A stretch of DNA of 64,000 bases, from contig NC_134353.1 of NCBI RefSeq assembly GCF_048569485.1, forward strand, positions 72,871,908 through 72,935,907. The letters run 5' to 3'. The notes under the pieces were generated by a model, which had not been told where the DNA came from, did not search any database, and saw only the letters and a program-made list of their open reading frames with translations. The number at the start of each line of letters is the position of its first letter. The stretch's first letter is position 1. The position numbers and the translations under genes are program-made. Positions 19,300-28,357 of this stretch are shown in pieces. Source of the DNA: Anomaloglossus baeobatrachus (Eukaryota > Chordata > Amphibia > Anura > Aromobatidae).

Positions 19300-21190
19300 C
19301 GGCCTCCTCAATCCGCATCCTCGGTCGGTGGCAGGCTCTCCGCTTTTGCGACACCTGGCTGCCACGGGTAAAAGACCGTTGGGTGAGAGACATTCTGTCT
19401 CACGGTTACAAGATAGAGTTCACCTCTCGTCCCTCGACTCGATTCTTCAGGTCATCCCCGCCTCCCGAGCGAGCCGAGGCTCTTATGCAGGCACTGGGCA
19501 CTCTGAAGGCAGAAGGAGTGGTGGTCCCTGTGCCTCTTCAGCAACAGGGTCACGGTTTTTACTCCAACCTGTTTGTGGTCCCAAAGAAGGACGGGTCTTT
19601 CCGTCCTGTCCTGGACCTGAAACTGCTCAACAAACACGTAAAGACCAGGCGGTTCCGGATGGAATCCCTCCGCTCCGTCATCGCCTCAATGTCCCAAGGA
19701 GATTTCCTTGCATCGATCGATATCAAAGATGCTTATCTCCACGTACCGATTGCTCCAGAGCACCAGCGCTTCTTGCGCTTCGCCATAGGAGACGAACACC
19801 TGCAGTTCGTGGCACTGCCGTTCGGCCTGGCAACAGCCCCACGGGTTTTCACCAAGGTTATGGCTACAGTAGTCGCGGTCCTCCACTCTCAGGGTCACTC
19901 GGTGATCCCTTACTTGGACGATCTGCTGATCAAGGCACCCTCTCAAGAGGCATGCCAACACAGCCTCGACGCTACTCTGGAGACTCTCTAGAGTTTCGGG
20001 TGGATCATCAATTTTCCAAAGTCAAATCTGACACCGGCCCAATCGCTGACATATCTTGGCATGGAGTTTCATGCCCTCTCAGCGATAGTGAAGCTTCCGC
20101 TGGTCAAGCAGCGTTCACTACAGAAAGGGGTGCAATCTCTCCTTCAAGGTCAGGCACACCCCTTGAGGCGCCTCATGCACTTCCTGGGGAAGATGGTGGC
20201 AGCAATGGAGGCAGTCCCTTTCGCGCAGTTTCACCTGCGTCCTCTTCAATGGGACATCCTACGCAAATGGGACAGGAAGCCGACGTCCCTCGACAGGACC
20301 GTCTCCCTCTCTCAGGCGACCAAAGCTTCCCTTCGGTGGTGGCTTCTTCCCACTTCATTATCGAAGGGGAAATCCTTCCTACCCCCATCCTGGGCGGTGG
20401 TCACGACGGACGCGAGTCTGTCAGGGTGGGGAGCGGTTTTTCTCCACCACAGGGCTCAGGGTACGTGGACCCAGCAAGAGTCCTCACTTCAGATCAATGT
20501 TCTGGAAATACGGGCAGTGTATCTTGCCCTGAAAGCGTTCCAGCAGTGGCTGGAAGGCAAGCAGATCCGAATTCAGTCGGACAATTCCACAGCGGTGGCA
20601 TACATCAACCACCAAGGCGGCACACGCAGTCGGCAAGCCTTCCAGGAAGTCCGGCGGATTTTGATGTGGGTGGAAGCCACGGCCTCCACCATCTCTGCAG
20701 TTCACATCCCAGGCGTGGAAAACTGGGAAGCAGATTATCTCAGTCGCCAGGGCATGGACGCAGGGGAATGGTCCCTTCACCCGGACGTGTTTCAGGAGAT
20801 CTGTTGCCGCTGGGGGGTGCCGGACGTCGACCTCATGGCGTCCCGGCACAACAACAAGGTACCGACGTTCATGGCACGGTCTCAAGATCCCAGAGCTATG
20901 GCGGCAGACGCCTTAGTTCAGGATTGGTCGCAGTTTCAGCTCCCTTATGTGTTTCCTCCGCTGGCACTGTTGCCCAGAGTGTTACGTAAGATCAGGGCCG
21001 ACTGCCGCCGCGTCATCCTCGTCGCTCCAGACTGGCTGAGGAGGTCGTGGTACCCGGATCTGTGGCATCTCACGGTCGGCCAACCGTGGGCACTACCAGA
21101 CCGACCAGACTTGCTGTCTCAAGGGCCGTTTTTCCATCTGAATTCTGCGGCCCTCAACCTGACTGTGTGGCCATTGAGTCCTGGATCCTA
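19300..21190 (+). pseudogene. Reverse transcriptase-RNase H region of DIRS copy 1
   Basis: RT motifs follow one another: FVVPKKDGSFRPVLDLKLLN, SIDIKDAYLHVPIAPEHQRF, LPFGLATAPRVFTKVMA and the catalytic YLDD. RNase H follows, with VTTDASLSGWGAVF, NVLEIRAVYLAL, IQSDNSTAVAYINHQGGTRS and AVHIPGVENWEADYLSRQG. The order RT then RNase H, with no integrase or protease, is typical of DIRS elements. The region is broken and is treated as a fossil. Confidence 0.85.
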
Positions 21191-22210
21191 GCGTCTTCAG
21201 GATTATCTCAAGAGGTCATTGCCACTATGAGACAGGCTAGGAAACCAACGTCCGCCAAGATCTACCACAGGACGTGGAAAATTTTCCTGTCGTGGTGCTC
21301 TGCTCAGGGTTTTTCTCCCTGGCCTTTTGCCTTGCCCACTTTTCTGTCCTTCCTTCATTCTGGACTGGAAAAGGGTTTGTCGCTCGGCTCCCTTAAGGGA
21401 CAAGTCTCTGCGCTCTCTGTGTTTTTTCAGAAGCGCCTAGCCAGACTTCCACAGGTACGCACGTTCCTGCAGGGAGTTTGTCACATCGTTCCTCCTTACA
21501 AGCGGCCGTTAGAACCCTGGGATCTGAACAGGGTGCTGATGGTTCTTCAGAAACCACCATTCGAGCCAATGAGGGATATTTCTCTCTCACGCCTTTCGCA
21601 GAAAGTGGTTTTCCTAGTAGCAGTCACTTCTCTTCGGAGAGTGTCTGAGCTAGCAGCGTTGTCGTGCAAAGCCCCTTTCCTGGTGTTTCACCAGGACAAG
21701 GTGGTTCTGCGTCCGGTTCCGGAATTTCTCCCAAAGGTGGTATCCCCCTTTCATCTCAATCAGGATATCTCCTTACCCTCTTTTTGTCCTCATCCAGTTC
21801 ACCAATGTGAAAAGGATTTGCACTTGTTAGATCTGGTGAGAGCACTCAGACTCTACATTTCTCGTACGGCGCCCCTGCGCCGCTCGGATGCACTCTTTGT
21901 CCTTGTCGCTGGCCAGCGTAAAGGGTCACAGGCTTCCAAATCAACCCTGGCTCGGTGGATCAAGGAGCCAATTCTCGAAGCTTACCGTTCTGCTGGGCTT
22001 CCGGTTCCCTCAGGGCTGAAGGCCCATTCTACCAGAGCCGTGGGCGCGTCCTGGGCCTTGAGGCACCAGGCTACGGCTCAGCAGGTGTGTCAGGCGGCTA
22101 CCTGGTCGAGCCTGCACACTTTCACGAAACACTATCAGGTGCATACCTATGCTTCGGCGGATGCCAGCCTAGGTAGACGAGTCCTTCAGGCGGCGGTTGC
22201 CCACCTGTAG
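21190..22210 (+). CDS. Tyrosine recombinase region of DIRS copy 1
   Basis: The region has the phage-integrase (tyrosine recombinase) fold signatures: RQARKPTSAKIYHRTWKIFL at the N-terminal SAM-like domain, TSLRRVSELAALSC with the first catalytic Arg, AHSTRAVGASWALRH with the His/Arg pair, and TFTKHYQVHTYA with the nucleophilic Tyr. Such an enzyme in place of a DDE integrase defines the DIRS order; it inserts a circular DNA intermediate without target duplication. The frame reads through to the family's usual C-terminus at 22210. Confidence 0.85.
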
Positions 22211-22874
22211 GAAGGGGCCGTTTTACGGCTCTATTACGAGGTATTATTTTACCCACCCAGGGACTGCTTTTGGACGTCCCAATTGTCTGGGTCTCCCAAT
22301 GGAGCGACAAAGAAGAAGGGAATTTTGTTTACTTACCGTAAATTCCTTTTCTTCTAGCTCCAATTGGGAGACCCAGCACCCGCCCCTGTTTTTTTGTGTA
22401 CACATGTTGTTCATGTTGAATGGTTTCAGTTCTCCGATATTCCTTCGGATTGAATTTACTTTAAACCAGTTTATAATTTTTTCCTCCTTCTTGCTTTTGC
22501 ACCAAAACTGAGGAGCCCGTGGGAGCACGGGGGGTGTATAGGCAGAAGGGGAGGGGCTTTACACTTTTAGTGTAATACTTTGTGCGGCCTCCGGAGGCAT
22601 AGCCTATACACCCAATTGTCTGGGTCTCCCAATTGGAGCTAGAAGAAAAGGAATTTACGGTAAGTAAACAAAATTCCCTTCTTTTCGGATCTACTTGTTC
22701 TGTTTTTTCGGGGTTTGTTAATAATGTTGTCCCAAGAGTTAATGAAATGGAGCTACCAGCAGAATATATTGCAGCCACATATGGCACACGCCTGCTGATT
22801 GACTGCAGCGTTCACAGGGATGCACGGCCTACAATCACTAGGAAAAGAGAATCCTTCGCCACTCGTTTGGCTAA

Positions 22875-23432
22875 AGGGGGTGTTAAACGCAGCGATATCG
22901 CTTACGATATCACTAGCGTGCGTACCCGCCCCCGTCAGTTGTGCGTCACGGGCAAATCGCTGTCCATGGCGCACAATATCGTTCGGAGCCGTCACACATA
23001 CTTACCTGCCTAGCGACGTCGCTGTTGCCGGAGAACCGCCTCCTTTCTAAGGGGGTGGTTCATGCGGCGTCACAGCAGCATCACTAAGCGGCCGCCCAAT
23101 AGAAGCGGAGGGGCGGAGATGAGCAGCCGTAACATCCCACCCACCTCCTTCCGACGGCCGCAGGTAAGCTGTAGTTTGTCGTTCCCGAGGTGTCACACAT
23201 AGCGATGTCTGCTGCCTCGGAAACGACAAACAACCTGCGTCCTTAACAATCAATGAATTTATGAAAATGAACGACGTGTCAACGATGGACGATTTGGTGA
23301 GTATTTTCCATCATTAACAGTCGTTCATGCGTGTCACACGCAACAATGTCGCTAACGATGCCGGATGTGCGTCACGGAATCTGTGACCCCGGCGATATAT
23401 CGTTAGATCTGTCGTTGCGTGTAACGGGGCCT
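22875..23432. mobile_element. 558-bp Harbinger-like non-autonomous transposon, copy 1
   Basis: The ends read AGGGGGTGTTAAACGCAGCG and, at the right, GTTGCGTGTAACGGGGCCT, with TAA flanking on both sides (22872-22874 and 23433-23435). Internal landmarks are CACGGGCAAATCGCTG, CGCCTCCTTTCTAAGGGGGT, CCGCCCAATAGAAGCGGAGG and CGTTCCCGAGGTGTCACACA. The same landmarks recur in the opposite orientation in the 559-bp element at 46173-46731. There is no transposase. Confidence 0.85.
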
Positions 23433-23509
23433 TAAGGAGTAAGTATTGGTGTAAAACCTTTACAACACTTCCCAGATCCCAGCTGGTCTCTGCTACCTGC
23501 ACCTTCTGG

Positions 23510-24128
23510 ACAAAACAATCACTGATCTCGGGGAGGCCAGCCAGAGAAAACACTGCCAGCACCCAACGAGGGCGCTCAACACAGTGAAATCCTAGGTGCA
23601 TTGCTCCCTGGGAAATATGCAAATCAAAAAAGTCCGTGGAGCCTCTGTTAGGAGTCTCGACACAGAAACTAGCCAGATATCCCTCCGGGAAGGACCTAGC
23701 CAAGGAGTGGCTCTTTTTAGGAAACCACCATAACCACCATATTAAGTGTCCCTTTTAGTCAATATCCAACTCTTTGACAAGTTTAAAGATATGACAAGGG
23801 AAATACCAAGGCCAGGAATCCATCCACAGACAGCTGTTTCGGGGTATTGCCCCTCATCAGTGTGGAGTACGATTCTGGTCAGGTGGGAGCAATGCCTAGT
23901 AGACCAACAAGACAAAATAATCACTGATCTCGGGGAGACCATCCAGAGAAAACACTGCCGGCAGCCAACAAGGGCGCTCAACACAGTGAAATCCTAGGTG
24001 CATTGCCCTTAATATGGTGGTTACGGTGGTTTCCTAAAAAGAGCCACTCCTTGGCTACGTCCTTCCCGGATGGATATCTGGCTAGTTTCTGTGTCGAGAC
24101 TCCTAACAGAGGCTCCACGGACTTTTAT
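23510..24128. repeat. Mosaic of direct and inverted duplications
   Basis: A stretch of about 98 bases (23511-23608; CACTGATCTCGGGGAGGCCA through AACACAGTGAAATCCTAGGT) recurs in direct orientation at 23911-24007. Immediately next to each copy lies one arm of a 118-base inverted repeat (23628-23745 and 24008-24127; GAGCCTCTGTTAGGAGTCTC in the left arm). The space between contains CAGCTGTTTCGGGGTATTGC. The layout suggests a repeat unit that was duplicated and partly inverted, perhaps by a template switch. It is non-coding. Confidence 0.8.
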
Positions 24129-24612
24129 GACCTGCTCCTTCTGAACAAGTGATCGCCGCAGCCACTGTAACTGTCCGTGATCGCCTGCAGTGGTCACAAA
24201 TGTGACTGAACACAAAGTAAAGAGCTGATCTGCTTTATCTAGGTAGACATGTGACCACTGTAGTGACCTACACATTACTGTCTCCTACTTTTACACGTTT
24301 TCCTGGATTGAGCAGGAAGGGTAGAGGATGGCAGGGGTCCCGGGAAGCGTTGGAAAAGTAGAGGCAGTGGAAGGTTAAAGTTAGTAAAACATTTTTTTTT
24401 AATATTTTAAGTGACCGTACAGTCCCTTTAAATTTCATAACCTACTAACGATCAGTGTAAGATTACATTCACAGATTACATTTTTTTTAACTTGATTTTT
24501 AAATACATGATAACATCCCCTGCACGGTATATAAATGTGATATTTAGATCCATAATCGCCTCTTCCTTTTCTTGCCTGGGTTTGTGTTTAATGTGTCATT
24601 GTCTTCTTGTAG

Positions 24613-24702
24613 ATATTTGGCTGCTTTGCCCTCACAGAACTCAGTCATGGCAGTAACACAAAGGCTGTTCGAACAACTGCGTTCTTCGATGCTTCCACCA
24701 AG
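24613..24702 (+). CDS. ACOX3: ACOX3 coding exon 4 (start of FAD-binding middle domain)
   Basis: The exon encodes 30 residues, [20 protein letters not shown] then [10 protein letters not shown], between the acceptor TCTTCTTGTAG and the donor AAG|GTAAGA, in phase 0. [18 protein letters not shown] is almost identical to human ACOX3. TELSHGSN is the signature of acyl-CoA oxidases and dehydrogenases at the start of the beta domain; it contacts FAD and the substrate carbonyl region. No lesions are seen. Confidence 0.95.
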
Positions 24703-25218
24703 GTAAGACGAGAGCAGACGGCATCCAATCACTGCACCTCTGTTCTGTCTGTAGTTCCTGAAAACTCTGTATCTTGCTCTGGTAAAACCTGGGATGTCCA
24801 TTGTCTAATATTTACTACATTGTTTTCCTTTCTTGCGTGTTGAAATGAACCTAGTTACTATCGGACTTCACGTGATACCTTCTTTGGTGGAGGCTCAGAA
24901 GCTGAGGCCAGTGATGGACGCTTTATTCAGCCATCATCTGCCCTTGCCTTCTGCTGTCAACTACAGTTAGGTCCAGAAATATTTGGACAGTGACACAATT
25001 TTCGCGAGTTGGGCTCTGCATGCCACCACATTGGATTTGAAATGAAACCTCTACAACAGAATTCAAGTGCAGATTGTAACGTTTAATTTGAAGGTTTGAA
25101 CAAAAATATCTGATAGAAATTGTAGGAATTGTACACATTTCTTTACAAACACTCCACATTTTAGGAGGTCAAAAGTAATTGGACAAATAAACCAAACCCA
25201 AACAAAATATTTTTATTT

Positions 25219-26256
25219 TCAATATTTTGTTGCGAATCCTTTGGAGGCAATCACTGCCTTAAGTCTGGAACCCATGGACATCACCAAACGCTGGGTTTCC
25301 TCCTTCTTAATGCTTTGCCAGGCCTTTACAGCCGCAGCCTTCAGGTCTTGCTTGTTTGTGGGTCTTTCCGTCTTAAGTCTGGATTTGAGCAAGTGAAATG
25401 CATGCTCAATTGGGTTAAGATCTGGTGATTGACTTGGCCATTGCAGAATGTTCCACTTTTTTGCACTCATGAACTCCTGGGTAGCTTTGGCTGTATGCTT
25501 GGGGTCATTGTCCATCTGTACTATGAAGCGCCGTCCGATCAACTTTGCGGCATTTGGCTGAATCTGGGCTGAAAGTATATCCCGGTACACTTCAGAATTC
25601 ATCCGGCTACTCTTGTCTGCTGTTATGTCATCAATAAACACAAGTGACCCAGTGCCATTGAAAGCCATGCATGCCCATGCCATCACGTTGCCTCCACCGT
25701 GTTTTACAGAGGATGTGGTGTGCCTTGGATCATGTGCCGTTCCCTTTCTTCTCCAAACTTTTTTCTTCCCATCATTCTGGTACAGGTTGATCTTTGTCTC
25801 ATCTGTCCATAGAATACTTTTCCAGAACTGAGCTGGCTTCATGAGGTGTTTTTCAGCAAATTTAACTCTGGCCTGTATATTTTTGGAATTGATGAATGGT
25901 TTGCATCTAGATGTGAACCCTTTGTATTTACTTTCATGGAGTCTTCTCTTTACTGTTGACTTAGAGACAGATACACCTACTTCACTGAGAGTGTTCTGGA
26001 CTTCAGTTGATGTTGTGAACGGGTTCTTCTTCACCAAAGAAAGTATGCGGCGATCATCCACCACTGTTGTCATCCGTGGACGCCCAGGCCTTTTTGAGTT
26101 CCCAAGCTCACCAGTCAATTCCTTTTTTCTCAGAATGTACCCGACTGTTGATTTTGCTACTCCAAGCATGTCTGCTATCTCTCTGATGGATTTTTTCTTT
26201 TTTTTCAGCCTCAGGATGTTCTGCTTCACCTCAATTAAGAGTTCCTTAGACCGCAT
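25219..26256 (-). CDS. Tc1-like transposase (345 aa), apparently intact
   Basis: The protein has the usual Tc1 length. Residues 1-110 form paired helix-turn-helix domains (SIREIADMLGVAKSTVGYIL; VSVSKSTVKRRLHESKYKGF) joined by a GRPR motif (KRPGRPRM), which bind the inverted ends. The catalytic core follows as DD34E: WTDETKINLY, then VQMDNDPKHTA, then SPDLNPIEHAF, with 34 residues between the second Asp and the Glu. A Gly-rich stretch (VKHGGGNVMAWACM) lies between. It would cut and rejoin DNA at TA. All catalytic residues are present and the frame is uninterrupted. Whether it is expressed is unknown. Confidence 0.92.
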   Translation of the reverse strand: MRSKELLIEVKQNILRLKKKKKSIREIADMLGVAKSTVGYILRKKELTGELGNSKRPGRPRMTTVVDDRRILSLVKKNPFTTSTEVQNTLSEVGVSVSKSTVKRRLHESKYKGFTSRCKPFINSKNIQARVKFAEKHLMKPAQFWKSILWTDETKINLYQNDGKKKVWRRKGTAHDPRHTTSSVKHGGGNVMAWACMAFNGTGSLVFIDDITADKSSRMNSEVYRDILSAQIQPNAAKLIGRRFIVQMDNDPKHTAKATQEFMSAKKWNILQWPSQSPDLNPIEHAFHLLKSRLKTERPTNKQDLKAAAVKAWQSIKKEETQRLVMSMGSRLKAVIASKGFATKY

Positions 26257-26384
26257 GTTGTCTGGTCACAGCAACAGCTTCCAAATGCAAAACGACACAC
26301 CTGTAATCAACCCCAGACCTTTTAACTACTGCATTGATTACAGGTTAACGAGGGAGACGCCTTCAGAGTTAATTGCAGCCCTTA

Positions 26385-26550
26385 AGGCCCCGTCACACAC
26401 AGAGATAAATCTTTGGCAGATCTGTGGTTGCAGTGAAATCATGGACATATTGTTCCATTTGTACACAGCCACAAACCTGGCACTGATTGTCCACAATTTC
26501 ACTGCAACCACAGATCTGCCGCAGATTTATCTCTGTGTGTGACAGGGCCT
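26385..26550. mobile_element. 166-bp Harbinger-like MITE, copy 3, nested in Tc1 copy A
   Basis: This palindromic element has ends AGGCCCCGTCACACACAGAG and GTGTGTGACAGGGCCT. TTA lies on both sides (26382-26384 and 26551-26553). Copy B of the Tc1 element, at about 62488-62494, shows the unoccupied site GCAGCCCTTAGATTCCC. This proves the exact ends and a 3-bp TTA duplication, as in PIF/Harbinger. Confidence 0.95.
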
Positions 26551-26796
26551 TTAGAGTCCCTTGTCCAATTACTTTTTGTCCCTTGAAAAAGAGGAGGCTA
26601 TGCATTACAGAGCTATGATTCCTAAACCCTTTCTCCGATTTGGATGTGAAAACTCTCATATTGCAGCTGGGAGTGTGCACTTTCAGCCCATATTATATAT
26701 ATAATTGTATTTCTGAACATGTTTTTGTAAACAGCTAAAATAACAAAACTTGTGTCACTGTCCAAATATTTCTGGACCTAACTGTATTTAATGAGG

Positions 26797-27268
26797 TTTT
26801 CCACTACTAATGTGATCCCCTTTCTTTTATCCTAACTCTTCCTAACTAACATTTTCCTAAGATATTTCTGCTATCTACTCTGCTCCTGTAAGTTTGTCTC
26901 TAAGACGTTGGTAAACACCTTTACTGTTGTTGTAGTTTTAATTCTTCTCACTGCAGACCGGAATAAGACCACCTAAGCAGGGCATGTCACTAGTGGGGGT
27001 GGGGCTGCCTCTCTATAAGTAAAAGCAGTTTATGAGGGGCAGATCATACCTAACTCTCCTCTCAGGCCACACCAGTGATGTGCATTGCTCTTTTGGTCCA
27101 ATTCTGGTCTACAGCTGGAAATATCAAACCTATAACAACAATAAAGGTGTTTACAAGCATTAGAGATCAGTTTAGAGGAGCAGAGTATATAGAAGAAGTA
27201 TATTAGGAAAGTGTTAGTTAGGAAGAGTTAGGATAGAAAAATGGAGATCATATTAGTAGTAGAAAACT
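26797..27268. mobile_element. Inverted-repeat element with about 90-bp arms, cut at its right end by DIRS copy 2
   Basis: The left arm (26797-26886; TTTTCCACTACTAATGTGAT, then CCTAACTCTTCCTAACTAAC) is complementary to 27178-27267 (GTTAGTTAGGAAGAGTTAGG, then ATTAGTAGTAGAAAAC). The right arm stops where DIRS copy 2 begins, so the outermost bases are missing there. The centre has CTTTATTGTTGTTATAGG-like sequence and no gene. Confidence 0.75.
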
Positions 27269-28357
27269 TTTTTTCTTTGTCGCTCCATTGGGAGACCCAG
27301 ACAATTGGGTGTATAGCTTCTGCCTCCGGAGGCCACACAAAGTATTACACTTTAAAAAGTGTAACCCCTCCCCTCTGCCTATACACCCTCCCGTGCATCA
27401 CGGGCTCCTCAGTTTTGTGCTTTGTGTTGAAGGAGGCACACATTCACTCAAGCTCCACATTTTAGTCAGCAGCAGCTGCTGATTATATCGGATGGAAGAA
27501 AAGAGGGCCCCAGGGCCCCCGGCATGCTCCCTTCTCACCCCACTAAGTCGGCGGTGCTGTTAAGGTTGAGGTACCCATTGCGGGTACAAAGGCTGGAGCC
27601 ACATGCCGTTTTCCTTCCCCATCCCTTAGAGGTCCTGGGAGAAGTGGGATCCTAACCGGTCATCCAGGCACTGGGACCGGGCTCCCTCCGCAGCCCCTGT
27701 GGGATTCTGACGGACAGGAGACTGAGTATCATCAGGGACAGGCCCTGCATCATAAAGGTACTCTGTGTCCCCTTGGGGACGGTGCATGGAGCACTTGGTC
27801 TCAGACGCTGCAGCGGCTGCTGTTTTTGTGTGACGATCGGGACTACCGCGCCGACCGCGCCTGCTTGCCGGCCGCGGTATTAAATTTAGTCCCCGGCTTT
27901 TGCGGCCTAGTGCATTAAACTCCCGCCCCCGGGCCTGCCAGTCAGGGGTAAGGGCGGGACGGTCGGCCTGACGCCGACTGTGAGGGCTGGAGCATACTCT
28001 AGTATCCTCCTCCCCCCTCACTCATCACTCTGGGGCACCAGATTCCCGCACTTTATTGATCACGCCCACGGCTCCCTCCTCCCCTTAGAACGCCGGCAGC
28101 CATGTTTTAATCACATTCTGCCGGTGGAGGACTTCTGGCTGCAGCTCTGGGAGACCCAAGGCAGGGGATTTGGTGGACACACACCGCTCTGGGCGGTCGG
28201 TAAGCCACACCGGTCACACGGTGCTGGTCCCCCTAGGGTGCCGAACTGTATATATATATATATATATATTATATTTGTATACATTTTCTAGGTTCGGCCG
28301 CAGTGTTTAGCCTTTGGCTATATACCCTCAGTGATTACTCTCCTAGGAGAGAACAGC

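Larger units (their letters stand above)
16650..22680 (+). mobile_element. DIRS-family tyrosine-recombinase retrotransposon, copy 1
   Basis: This is a near full-length fossil copy of about 6 kb. Inverted terminal repeats lie at about 16650-16800 and 22500-22680: TTTGTCGCTCCATTGGGAGA at the left, and GGGTCTCCCAATTGGAGC then TTTACGGTAAGTAAAC at the right. An internal complementary region at about 22277-22362 carries the two outer ends joined back to back, the hallmark of DIRS elements that replicate through a circle. Inside, in order, are a gag-like gene, a reverse transcriptase-RNase H region and a tyrosine recombinase. It appears to have about one or two breaks. Its ends differ from those of the other three copies, so it is a separate subfamily. 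It lies in the ACOX3 intron between exons 3 and 4, in the sense direction. Confidence 0.92.
24964..26784 (-). mobile_element. Tc1-like DNA transposon, copy A (1821 bp including a nested MITE)
   Basis: The inverted ends read CAGTTAGGTCCAGAAATATT and, at the right, AAATATTTCTGGACCTAACTG, with TA flanking on both sides (24962-24963 and 26785-26786). It encodes a transposase on the minus strand (25219-26256). A 166-bp Harbinger-like element sits at 26385-26550 between the transposase start and the right end. Without it the length is 1652 bp plus a duplicated triplet, very near the 1653 bp of copy B at 61066. The frame is open, so this copy could be recent. Confidence 0.93.

Noticed and set aside
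25613-26542. Plus-strand frames of 72 and 233 residues over the Tc1 element
   Set aside because: They are antisense shadows of the transposase and continue into the nested palindromic MITE.
24963-26786. Host-domesticated transposase gene
   Set aside because: Intact inverted ends, TA duplications and a near-identical second copy show an ordinary mobile Tc1 element and not a host gene.
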